The notes beneath the pieces were generated by a model, which saw nothing but the letters and a program-made list of their open reading frames with translations, was not told the DNA's origin and searched no databases. From Uliginosibacterium gangwonense DSM 18521 (GTDB lineage: Bacteria > Pseudomonadota > Gammaproteobacteria > Burkholderiales > Rhodocyclaceae): a stretch of DNA of 64,000 bases. Below, one piece after another: positions 8,977-17,475 of this stretch (position 1 is the stretch's first letter; every line of letters begins with the position of its first letter). The stretch lies in NCBI RefSeq assembly GCF_000373965.1, contig NZ_KB892846.1, positions 1-64,000 of the forward strand. Reading direction: 5' to 3'. A program made the position numbers and the translations under genes.

Positions 8977-10293
8977 TCAGCCGTGCAGCGCAGCCAGTTG
9001 CTTGGCGATCACGTCGTGGTTGAGCCAGAGCACAGGGGCGCTGGGCGCAGCGGCTTCGTTGAACATGAGCGGGCCGGTGGCTTCGATCACCAGCGCACTG
9101 AGCAGATCGGTAATCAGCGCGGTACGCTCCTTGTGCATGGCAGTGATGTCTTCGGAGGTGCCGATCATCAGCTCGGCCAGTTCCGGGGTGTTGTTCATCG
9201 GCCATGCGTCAAAGTTGCGGAACCCGGCCATAGTAGGCTGAACATTGTAGCGATGGATGTTGCCCAGCAGGGTTTCCAACGAGGCATCTTCACGCAGCAG
9301 GGCCGCACAGGCCTTGTATTGGGCTTCACCCCAGGCGCCGCAGCCTTCGCGGGATAGCGCCGTGATCAGCGGGAACAGCGACAACTCAACGCCAACGAAG
9401 ATGTCTGAAGAGTTGGTGCGGATTTCCGGGCAGTTGAAAACGGTGGCGCGCACGCCCTTTTCCCAGGCGGCACGGGCAATGTCTTCCAGACGCTTCTTGG
9501 CGTAGCCCTGGGTGTAGTTGGTGTAGGTCTGCCACTGGTACTGGCCGTCAATCAGGATCTCAGTGCCGTGGTAGCCGTAGGCCGTATAGCGGGCAGCACC
9601 GCCGGTCTTCTCCAGGCGGGCACGGATGGCTGCGCTGCCTTCGATAAGGTGACCAAAGGTGTTGGCGGTGACTTCATCAAAGTTCATCAGGTTGAGCTTG
9701 CCCAGATCCGACTCCAGCAGCGCCTGGGAGGACATGAAGCGATCCCCTCTGCCCTTGTAGATGCGGTTGGCGATTGCCAGGAAGACCTTGGCCTTGACCA
9801 GCCCGCCTGCCATGGTGTGGGCGAAGAAAGCATTGGCCCCATCGGGGATCAGCGCATCCAGTTGCGCCATGGCTTGGGCCACCGCAGCCTTGAAACGGGC
9901 CACGCCGACTTGGCGACAGGCTTCGATATGAGCCCAGTCGAGCTTGTCCTCCTGCCAGGATTTGAGGGTCATCTCATTGACCATTGCGGTCGGAGTAGGC
10001 GTGCCAGCGGGGCTATCCATGTCGAACCCCGCCATCAGGGGTACATTGATGATTTTGCCACCAAAGTTGGCCTCCGCCGTGGCCAGCTCCTCAGCGTTAA
10101 GCGGGCGCAGGCTACCATCGGCCTCGCGGCGCCCCACGGTCATGCCGATCAGGGTCAGGCCGGCAGCTCGGGCTTCATTGACCAGACCGTTGGCGTAGCC
10201 ACGCCCGAACAGTTCGCCAAACAGGACGAACACATCGCCCTTCTTGAACAGGGTCTGCTTCGACAGGTTTCTCAATGCGGTGGGTTTGCTCAC
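8977..10293 (-). CDS. Conserved SDR-like protein, possibly FabMG-type enoyl-ACP reductase
   Basis: A 438-residue soluble protein without signal peptide. The N-terminus (KGDVFVLFGELFGRGYANGLVNEARAAGLTLIG) looks like a modified nucleotide-binding beta-alpha-beta unit. From memory, proteins with this start are annotated as a FabMG-type enoyl-ACP reductase family, whose members would reduce the enoyl intermediate in fatty acid synthesis; I could not verify this. Other visible features are HTMAGGLVKAKVFLAIANRIYKG and AAYGYHGTEILIDG. The start is a GTG at 10293 with AAGGAAT upstream. It is a single gene ending in a hairpin terminator. Conservation and coding quality are clear; function is uncertain. 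Confidence 0.5.
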   Translation of the reverse strand: MSKPTALRNLSKQTLFKKGDVFVLFGELFGRGYANGLVNEARAAGLTLIGMTVGRREADGSLRPLNAEELATAEANFGGKIINVPLMAGFDMDSPAGTPTPTAMVNEMTLKSWQEDKLDWAHIEACRQVGVARFKAAVAQAMAQLDALIPDGANAFFAHTMAGGLVKAKVFLAIANRIYKGRGDRFMSSQALLESDLGKLNLMNFDEVTANTFGHLIEGSAAIRARLEKTGGAARYTAYGYHGTEILIDGQYQWQTYTNYTQGYAKKRLEDIARAAWEKGVRATVFNCPEIRTNSSDIFVGVELSLFPLITALSREGCGAWGEAQYKACAALLREDASLETLLGNIHRYNVQPTMAGFRNFDAWPMNNTPELAELMIGTSEDITAMHKERTALITDLLSALVIEATGPLMFNEAAAPSAPVLWLNHDVIAKQLAALHG

Positions 10294-10994
10294 TTTACAG
10301 ATTCCTTATAGCCCCCTGACCGCGCTGCACAGCAGCCGTCTATTTGACAAGCCCAGGGTGGCAATGAATGGGTGACAAGATGGTCAAGCCGTGGATTCTA
10401 CCCCAAACTGACCCAATTTCCGCTATCGGGCTGCGCAAAGGCACGCAGCCCCATTCTATGCCAACGCACTAAAATGCATGAAATGTGATAGATATTGCGG
10501 CCATCGACAGCAGTCATCCGCCAAACAGGGCGCTTTTCGGTATTCCGTAAGGCCCAGGAACAGATAAACAGAATAGCAGCCAGACATATCGGAAGAGCGC
10601 GATACTGATTTTATGCATAAAGCATTCATCCATTGGGTAATCGCCTGTACGTCATCACCGCGTTGGAAATAATATGCCCACCCAAGCTGCGGAAATATCC
10701 GCGATAAGCATGCTCATCAATTTGCAGACGCAAGTTCAAGTCATGAAACACGGCACCACTCTCCACACGGGTTCTCCAAGAAGTCCGTAGCGCTAGCCGC
10801 CAGATCGATATTGCAGCCCGCCTCACTGCAGGGCGGGTACGGCAGAAGAAGGCCTCCCACCTCTCGGTAAAACGCTCCGCCCAGACCCAGCCCCTTCGAG
10901 CACGGGGCTGGCGCCGTTCGGGCAGGCCAACGCCAAAGATCGGCCAACAAACACCTATACTGTAAGATGGGTCTGTAGGGCACGGAACGACACT
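10294..10994. other. Long intergenic region, no gene recognised
   Basis: About 700 bases between two divergent genes. I see a 10-bp palindrome TTATGCATAA at 10611-10620 and a GC-rich hairpin (10887-10894 with 10904-10911). A TATACT box near 10957 could be the -10 element of the diguanylate cyclase gene. Short open frames on the minus strand (e.g. 10626-10826) have no ribosome binding site and are not called. Confidence 0.4.
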
Positions 10995-12452
10995 ATGGTA
11001 AGGCGAACAGCAAGTCTGGCGATATGCATCACATTCTGTACCCTGGTGGTGGGCGGTAGCGCATTTGACTTGCGCTCAAGTTACCAGCGCGAATACGAAC
11101 ATGAAACATTCAAACTGGAAGGCATCGCCTATCTAGTCAGCGAATGGATCAAGGGTCATTTCCTCGCTTTCGATTACGTCCTGCGCGACATCGCCACCGA
11201 AGTTTCACCCGACGAATTACGCCTACCCCATGCTGACGACCCGCGCGCCCAGGCACGGCTGAGCTGGCTACAGGCCAAGCAAAGCACCATTCAGTACGCA
11301 GAGTCCATCAGCCTGCTCGATGCAGATTGCCACCCCACGCACCAAGTGCCGCCCCACTCCACGGTCACGGCTGATCCCCATGAATACTGCCAGGCACTCA
11401 AACGCAACCCGGCCCTGGAATCCATCGTCACACCCTCGCCACAACCCGATGCCACACACTACACCGTGGTACAAGCGCGCAAAATCGTGGATGCAAGCGG
11501 AAATTTCCGAGGGGTCGTTGCCATCGGCATCAGTAGCAAATTGTTCGCCAATCTGCTGACGAAAATCACTTTCAGCACGCAAAGCGTGGTGACTATCACA
11601 GATAACCACTTGGTCTTGCTTGCACGCATGCCAGCGCGCGAAAGCGACGTGGGCCGTGTGGTTGGTAGCCATAAATCACAAGCCTTTGTCACATCTGACA
11701 AGATTTCGGCAATCTTTCACAATACCTCCCCGCTTGATCACGTTACCCGCCTGACCGGCGCACAAAAGGTACAAGGCCTCCCCTTCCTCGTATACGTGGG
11801 GGAACCCGACCGTCAGTGGCTCGCCAACTGGTATCGCCAGATCGTGCAATACAGCGTCATCTCCTTGCTGCTTGTCGGCGCCGCGCTCATGGCATTTCGC
11901 CACCACCTCAAGCTCATCAAACACAACAGCGAACTCAAGAAATTCGCCATCACCGATGAATTAAGCAACACCTACAACCGCCGCTATTTCCAAGAACGTG
12001 CAGCACTGGAAATCCAGCGCGCCCGGCTCAACAAGACCCATCTCATGCTTATGCTGATGGATATCGACAACTTCAAACGCATTAACGACGAATTCGGCCA
12101 CTCGGTCGGCGACCGCGCCATCATCGCCTTCACGCGCGCCTGCCGTAACTACTTGCGTGACGCAGACCTGCTGGGGCGGCTGGGGGGTGACGAATTTGTC
12201 GCCCTCATGCCCGGCATTGAACCGAACCGTGCCGATGAAATAGCCGAAAGAGTGCGCGCCGCCATTGCATCCGCGCCACTGCATACCGATGATGATCAAC
12301 TGATTCCCCTTACAACCAGCATCGGCGCCGTCATCATCGCACCAGGCGACCACGCCATCGAGCAAATCATTATCAAGGCAGATGAACTGCTCTATTCAGC
12401 CAAGCGAGAGGGGCGTAATCAGGTCTGCCTGGGGACTTTCCCTAGCGCCTGA
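10995..12452 (+). CDS. Membrane-bound diguanylate cyclase (GGDEF)
   Basis: A 485-residue inner membrane sensor that should make cyclic di-GMP from two GTP. An N-terminal membrane anchor (about residues 6-26) is followed by a periplasmic sensor region (about 30-285, Cache-like by layout), a second membrane helix (about 290-310) and a GGDEF domain. The catalytic motif GGDEF is intact at 397-401. The inhibitory I-site RxxD is present at 388-391, five residues before it, so product inhibition is expected. There is no EAL domain. The gene stands alone and is convergent with the short-chain dehydrogenase gene. The ligand of the periplasmic part is unknown. Confidence 0.9.
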   Translation: MVRRTASLAICITFCTLVVGGSAFDLRSSYQREYEHETFKLEGIAYLVSEWIKGHFLAFDYVLRDIATEVSPDELRLPHADDPRAQARLSWLQAKQSTIQYAESISLLDADCHPTHQVPPHSTVTADPHEYCQALKRNPALESIVTPSPQPDATHYTVVQARKIVDASGNFRGVVAIGISSKLFANLLTKITFSTQSVVTITDNHLVLLARMPARESDVGRVVGSHKSQAFVTSDKISAIFHNTSPLDHVTRLTGAQKVQGLPFLVYVGEPDRQWLANWYRQIVQYSVISLLLVGAALMAFRHHLKLIKHNSELKKFAITDELSNTYNRRYFQERAALEIQRARLNKTHLMLMLMDIDNFKRINDEFGHSVGDRAIIAFTRACRNYLRDADLLGRLGGDEFVALMPGIEPNRADEIAERVRAAIASAPLHTDDDQLIPLTTSIGAVIIAPGDHAIEQIIIKADELLYSAKREGRNQVCLGTFPSA

Positions 12453-12516
12453 ATGGCTCCGACGCGCCCTCTGAATAAATCCATTCTGCCCGGAATTCGC
12501 GTCCGGGCCTCTTGTC

Positions 12517-13287
12517 TCAAGCCTTCCTGCTCACATGCAAGGGAGAGAAAGATTGCGCAGTTGGCATAATCTCAATTGCATTGACATTGAAGTGTGGTGG
12601 CAAGCCTGCAATCCAGCTTACCGTTTCGGCAATGTCTTCCGATGTAATGGCATCAACCCCGGCATACAGCGAAGCCGCCCTATCCGTATCGCCATGAAAA
12701 CGGACGGACGAAAATTCCGTGCCGCCACACAGCCCCGGCTGGATGTCCGTAACACGAACTCCTGTTCCGGCCAGATCAGCGCGCAGATTAAGGCTGAATT
12801 GCGCCACAAAGGCTTTAGTGGCCCCGTAAACATTGCCTCCCGGATAGGGATAAGTCCCTGCAATCGAGCCCATGTTGATCACAAGGCCGCGCCCTCTTTT
12901 CACCATATCCGGCAAAAAACAGTGGGTAACACGTGCCAGACCCGTCACGTTCGTGTCGATCATGGTCTGCCAATCATTGAAATCAGCCTTGAAGGCAGGC
13001 TCCAGGCCAAGCGCCAAACCCGCATTGTTGACCAGCACGTCAATGGCACAAAACGCTTCGGGAAGCGAATCATGAAGCTGCAAGACGGACTCTGCCACGC
13101 GCACGTCCAGTTCAGCCACAAACACCATCGCGCCATATTCACGCTGCAAGGGCTCCAGCCGATCAGTACGGCGGGCGGCAGCAATCACGCGATAACCCTC
13201 CTTGAGCAAGCGTGCGCAAATGGCATAGCCAAAGCCCGAAGAAGCACCTGTCACCAGGGCCGTTTTTCCACAAAATTCATTTACCAT
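12517..13287 (-). CDS. Short-chain dehydrogenase/reductase (YdfG-like)
   Basis: A 256-residue classical SDR oxidoreductase. The cofactor loop TGASSGFG is at 13-20, NNAG at 87-90, and the catalytic Ser141, Tyr154 and Lys158 are all in place. The basic AARRTDRL after the second strand favours NADP(H). The overall pattern (TNVTGLARVTHCFLPDMVKRGRG) resembles YdfG-type enzymes acting on 3-hydroxy acids or serine, but the substrate cannot be read from sequence. The start at 13287 has GGAGGTG upstream; an open extension to 13332 is rejected. It is cytoplasmic. Confidence 0.85.
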   Translation of the reverse strand: MVNEFCGKTALVTGASSGFGYAICARLLKEGYRVIAAARRTDRLEPLQREYGAMVFVAELDVRVAESVLQLHDSLPEAFCAIDVLVNNAGLALGLEPAFKADFNDWQTMIDTNVTGLARVTHCFLPDMVKRGRGLVINMGSIAGTYPYPGGNVYGATKAFVAQFSLNLRADLAGTGVRVTDIQPGLCGGTEFSSVRFHGDTDRAASLYAGVDAITSEDIAETVSWIAGLPPHFNVNAIEIMPTAQSFSPLHVSRKA

Positions 13288-13342
13288 ACATAACACCTCC
13301 ATGCAATCCATCCAACAACACCAGGCACTCATCCCGCGCCAT

Positions 13343-13672
13343 CTACATTGCGCTTTTCAGCACCTGGACACATTCATCCATCACCGTTGCCCCGATCTCG
13401 GAGACATAACGCGGGTCAAGCGACTCCATCAACTCGTGCGCCATATACAGCCCTGCTTGCCGCGTCAAAGTGGTCTTGATCTGTGTGGCCACCTGATCAC
13501 TCACCTCGGAGAGAAACTTGCGCTCTGCCTGCGAAACATGGTGCCCAGCATCCAGCAACCATTCACTGCAGAGCGTAGCCCCTTGTGCCGAGGTCATCCA
13601 ATACCCATTGTCGTAGAACATGGATAGGCGATGGGCCACCAGCGCATACACAACCGCAGCCCGCACGCCCAT
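13343..13672 (-). CDS. Hypothetical protein, about 109 aa
   Basis: I do not recognise this protein. It is helical and soluble, with a plausible coding stretch (VSDQVATQIKTTLTRQAGLYMAHELMESL). The frame is open upstream to 13852, but the added part looks non-coding, so I place the start at the ATG at 13672; its ribosome binding site is poor and the start is uncertain. It lies 55 bases upstream of the dehydrogenase gene on the same strand and could share its transcript. Confidence 0.4.
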   Translation of the reverse strand: MGVRAAVVYALVAHRLSMFYDNGYWMTSAQGATLCSEWLLDAGHHVSQAERKFLSEVSDQVATQIKTTLTRQAGLYMAHELMESLDPRYVSEIGATVMDECVQVLKSAM

Positions 13673-13826
13673 ACCAGGTGCCGTTTGGCCGGACTTTGCG
13701 CCGATAAAGCCTGAACTCAAGGATTTCCCCTGCGGTTTGGAATTTGCGCACTCTACCACCCTGAAGTACAAAGTAAAACGACTGTGCCTGCAGCCTCCTC
13801 TCAAGAGCCACAGATCACAGTCGCTT

Positions 13827-14033
13827 CTACCCCTCATTTCGGGGGGTGCCATTTTTCAGCACTACAATGGTTTGCCCCGGCTTGGTCACCGCCACGATCA
13901 GCGCATCCTGATTGCCACGCAGCTGGATACCATGGCTCTCCAGGTCATCGTAAGCCTTGACGCGCCAGTTGCCGAGACCGGGGTTAACCGCCGGGTAATC
14001 GCTCTGGCCACGCACCCCGGTACGCGGAGTCAA
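13827..14033 (-). CDS. Possible small protein, 68 aa, after the DUF2325 gene
   Basis: A short frame starting at a TTG 20 bases after the DUF2325 stop. The sequence is balanced and protein-like (GNQDALIVAVTKPGQTIVV) with no signal or membrane segment. No family is recognised. The unusual start codon and lack of a clear ribosome binding site keep confidence low; the close spacing suggests translation in one operon with the DUF2325 gene. Confidence 0.35.
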   Translation of the reverse strand: MTPRTGVRGQSDYPAVNPGLGNWRVKAYDDLESHGIQLRGNQDALIVAVTKPGQTIVVLKNGTPRNEG

Positions 14034-14053
14034 ACCGCCCTGATCGCCGATAT

Positions 14054-14353
14054 TTATGCCGATGCAAAACTCATACCGCTGAGTTTCGCACGGATCTCAG
14101 TCAGTGAATGGTGGGCATACAGTAGCGGCACATCCTGCCGCTGCGCCTGCTCTCGCACGTTGCGCAACAGCTTGTGATTGACGCGATCACAGATCACCAC
14201 CACCAGCGAGGTATCACTGGGAATCTTGCGTCGCTCATCGCCCACCTTGCGCCCGCTCCAATGTTCGGTACGGGTGAATCCACCGGAAAAGCTCATTTCC
14301 AATTCGCGCCGGATTGGTTCAATATGATCGGCACCCACAATCAATGCTTTCAT
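14054..14353 (-). CDS. DUF2325 domain protein
   Basis: A 99-residue protein made of a single DUF2325 domain: KALIVGADHIEPIRREL at the start, the HWSGRK motif in the middle, and VVICDRVNHKLLRNVREQA with VPLLYAHHSL near the end. The domain is conserved in bacteria but its biochemical role is unknown to me. AGGAGGGATC directly precedes the ATG, a strong start signal. It is small, soluble and cytoplasmic. Confidence 0.75.
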   Translation of the reverse strand: MKALIVGADHIEPIRRELEMSFSGGFTRTEHWSGRKVGDERRKIPSDTSLVVVICDRVNHKLLRNVREQAQRQDVPLLYAHHSLTEIRAKLSGMSFASA

Positions 14354-14513
14354 GATCCCTCCTGTCTGCAAATGGAAATGGCTTGGTAAGAGCTTGCAGA
14401 CTAGACGGATTTCATTGACTACAGAACGACAAGGTTTTTCGCTGCTTATCAATCTGGAAGGGTATAAGTACAGCATCGGCAAGTATATGCGGCCTGGAAT
14501 GCCATTATCCTGC

Positions 14514-15719
14514 TCACCACAGCACATACCCCAAGGCACCACAAACGAGTACAACCAGCCAAGGCGGCTGCTTCCACACAAGCAGCGTCATAAATGCCAG
14601 CAAAGCAAGTACCACATCCTGCGGCTGATGAATCGCGCTGACCCATACTGGCTGATAGAACGCAGCCAGCAGCAGGCCGACCACTGCCGCGTTAATGCCG
14701 GATAGTGCCGCCTGCACCCCCGGCAGCGCACGCAAACTCTGCCAGAACGGCAAAACCCCCAGTACAAGCAGAAAGGCGGGCAAAAAGATCGCCACCAGAC
14801 ACAACAAACCACCCAGATAGCGCCAGGGTGCAGCCGTCATCGCCGTGCCCAGAAACGCGGCAAACGTAAATAGCGGACCCGGCACGGCCTGTGCCGCCCC
14901 ATACCCGGCCAGGAAAGTTTCATTATCCACCCAGCCCGCAGGCACCACGGCCGCCTGCAGCAGGGGCAACACCACATGCCCGCCGCCAAAGACCAAAGCC
15001 CCCGCGCGATAGAACACATCGATCATCGCCAGCACCGGCCCTGGCATCCAGTGCACCAAAACGGGCAGCGCCAGCAACAAGGCGAAAAACAGCCCCAGGC
15101 AGATGACCCCACTGCGACGGCTGGACGCTAGAGGCAAAGCTTCATGCATGGCAACACTCTCACGCCTGAAAAGCCGCGTCCCAAGCAAACCCGCCAAAAA
15201 GATCACACCGACCTGCACCCATGCATATGGCATCAGCAACACAATCGAGGCGGCCACCACCATGATGGTCATACGTAATGCATCTGTGCAAAGATTTTTC
15301 GCCATGGCCCACACTGCCTGCGCCACAATGGCGACGGCCACAAGCTTCAGGCCATGCAAAACCCCTGCAGACACACCACCGGCATAACGGGCAAGCCCTC
15401 CCGCAAACGCCATCATCAACAGCGCAGACGGCAGCGTAAAACCCAGCCACGCGGCAAATGCCCCTGGAAAACCCGCACGCGAATACCCAAGTGCAATACC
15501 AACCTGACTGCTCGCGGGGCCGGGCAAAAACTGGCACAAAGCCACCACCTCAGCATAGGCACGCTCAGTCAGCCATGCCCGACGAGTGACAAACTCATCC
15601 CGGAAATACCCCAGATGCGCCACAGGCCCACCGAAGGAAGTCAGCCCTAATTGCAGAAAGATGAGGAAGATCGCCCAGGGATAGCTGTCGCGCGATACAG
15701 GCTGAACTTCTTGAGGCAC
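14514..15719 (-). CDS. chrA: Chromate transporter (ChrA/CHR family)
   Basis: A 401-residue membrane protein with the two mirrored CHR domains of long-chain chromate transporters. The first half has TSFGGPVAHLGYF and LPGPASSQVGIALGY; the second repeats this as VFGGGHVVLPLLQ and AVPGPLFTFAAFLG. Family members export chromate, or move related oxyanions, across the inner membrane. The GTG at 15719 is chosen because CGGGAG lies just upstream; the frame is open to a second GTG at 15764. No chrB-type regulator is nearby, so induction by chromate is not evident. Confidence 0.88.
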   Translation of the reverse strand: MPQEVQPVSRDSYPWAIFLIFLQLGLTSFGGPVAHLGYFRDEFVTRRAWLTERAYAEVVALCQFLPGPASSQVGIALGYSRAGFPGAFAAWLGFTLPSALLMMAFAGGLARYAGGVSAGVLHGLKLVAVAIVAQAVWAMAKNLCTDALRMTIMVVAASIVLLMPYAWVQVGVIFLAGLLGTRLFRRESVAMHEALPLASSRRSGVICLGLFFALLLALPVLVHWMPGPVLAMIDVFYRAGALVFGGGHVVLPLLQAAVVPAGWVDNETFLAGYGAAQAVPGPLFTFAAFLGTAMTAAPWRYLGGLLCLVAIFLPAFLLVLGVLPFWQSLRALPGVQAALSGINAAVVGLLLAAFYQPVWVSAIHQPQDVVLALLAFMTLLVWKQPPWLVVLVCGALGYVLW

Positions 15720-15885
15720 GCTTTTCTCCCGATCAATTGACACCGTACAAGGCCCGCAGATCACAATACTGTGCCAAATCCAATCACATGGTGCAATTAT
15801 CCGGATATGAATGATTGTTTCGCCAAATTAGTTTGAACCCAAACAGCCTGTTACCGTAATACGCCTACACATTCAGTGCAAATAA

Positions 15886-17265
15886 TCATTGCTTGGATTT
15901 TGACTTGTGCTTGGCCGAATGGGGCGAGGCAAGCGGCGGCTCGCCGGCTGCTTGGGCTACGGGTACAGCAGGGGTTGCCACAGGTGATGGCCTGTTGATC
16001 GTGGGGCGACCAGAGGCATCCAGACCATATCCATTTTCAATGGCATACGCTTCCGCCCACATTGCAGGAGGGTACAGCACAAACAGCATCGCCCCCAAAC
16101 ATAACAAAGGAGTTACCAACCCGTCGTAGCGGATCATGGACACAATCCAGCCGCGCGTGGGAGGGGGATTTCCTGGCTGATAGGCATCCACCTTGGCGGC
16201 ATATGACTTCATCTTTTTATCGTAGGTACGCAGCGCATAGCGTCTCAGCACCCAATAAGGAATGGTGCAACACACGATAAACACCACCGGTTGTGGTGGC
16301 AACAAGGGGAAGGACACCACCATCATCCAGAGCACCCATGCTGCAATGGCACATAGCGCCGGTAACACCGCCATGCAAACATTCCAGCCGGGGTTCGCAC
16401 TTGGCAGCAAGGGCGGAATCGCATACAGCCCACCTTGGGCGCCATCAATCAGGAAATCATAGCGCTTACCACGATAGCTCAGTTGTATCACCCCGACAGG
16501 CACAAGACCATCAGCCACGTTCAAGCTGTAGTGGCTTCTGCAGGCCCATTGATCATGAAGATCACCTGGGGCTTCGCGGGCCAGTTCATTGATGATGGCA
16601 GCGTTGATATTGTCCCGGCCCCGGTTTCGATAAGCAGAATCGGTAGACGCTGCATACTCCTCGACCTCAAACCCCTTGATCAGCAAATCGGCATGGGTTT
16701 TGAACAGGGACGTATCCACCTTTTGCTCCACTGCCGCAGCCAATTCCGCAGGCAGGTGATCACCAGCATAGACGATTGCTGCATAGCTCCCCTCGCCTTC
16801 ACCACTGGCAGGCATCCATTCCGCAGCATTCAAACCACGCTGATAGGCAATCGAGGCGCTCCACTTTGCCTCAAAACGACCACTGAACACATAGACAGGA
16901 AGAAACATCTGCTCCACAGGCGCCTGCATCGCAGCCTCAACCATGCGCATGGGTGCACCTTGCTGCGCCAGATATCGGAGTACCACATGGCGCATGTCCT
17001 CTTCAGAGAGCGTCATGGCAATCAGCAAATCCCCTTCAGGCACCTTATCCCCTGGTGCATTGCCATACACCACGTCCGGGTCCAGCATCCCATGCCTGTC
17101 ATCATCTGTCGCAATATCACTGCTGCATTGTGGGCAGCGCATCACCTTGGCGCCAAAGGTATGGCGCAGACGAGTCCCACACTTGGCGCACACCAGTGGC
17201 GCATTCTGCCCAGTGCCAGCATTCCCGAACGGACTTTTTCCGCCTAACCTGCCCAATACACTCAT
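15886..17265 (-). CDS. Zinc-ribbon membrane protein of unknown function
   Basis: A 459-residue protein with an N-terminal zinc ribbon (CAKCG at about 27-31 and CPQCS about 14 residues later). A large soluble middle part (about 60-290) follows. Two hydrophobic segments then come close together (about 300-345), then a basic helix and a further membrane helix near 400 (PLLCLGAMLFVLYPPAM). The C-terminus is rich in Pro/Ala and ends in a Lys/Ser tail. No family is recognised beyond the zinc ribbon. The start at 17265 is preceded by a G-rich stretch; an extension to 17355 is not supported. It diverges from the chorismate mutase fusion gene. Confidence 0.65.
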   Translation of the reverse strand: MSVLGRLGGKSPFGNAGTGQNAPLVCAKCGTRLRHTFGAKVMRCPQCSSDIATDDDRHGMLDPDVVYGNAPGDKVPEGDLLIAMTLSEEDMRHVVLRYLAQQGAPMRMVEAAMQAPVEQMFLPVYVFSGRFEAKWSASIAYQRGLNAAEWMPASGEGEGSYAAIVYAGDHLPAELAAAVEQKVDTSLFKTHADLLIKGFEVEEYAASTDSAYRNRGRDNINAAIINELAREAPGDLHDQWACRSHYSLNVADGLVPVGVIQLSYRGKRYDFLIDGAQGGLYAIPPLLPSANPGWNVCMAVLPALCAIAAWVLWMMVVSFPLLPPQPVVFIVCCTIPYWVLRRYALRTYDKKMKSYAAKVDAYQPGNPPPTRGWIVSMIRYDGLVTPLLCLGAMLFVLYPPAMWAEAYAIENGYGLDASGRPTINRPSPVATPAVPVAQAAGEPPLASPHSAKHKSKSKQ

Positions 17266-17475
17266 CAAACCCCCGGTGTAAGTCTTGTCTATGCATCTAT
17301 GCCTTGTGCCGTAGCTTAACCGAGGGGCAATAGAGGCCACAAGGCAAAATAGCATGGTCTATGGATAGCAAAGGAATGCCCAGCATAGCGCCTGCCGGTC
17401 ATGTCGCCGACGCAAAAATAGCATAGACTTTCGCCAGCGCTTCGTGCCACCCGTTCTTTTCACAGAGGGAAAACA

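Noticed and set aside
9568-10311. 247-codon plus-strand open frame across the SDR-like gene
   Set aside because: Antisense to a long conserved coding region; no start signal and no protein-like pattern.
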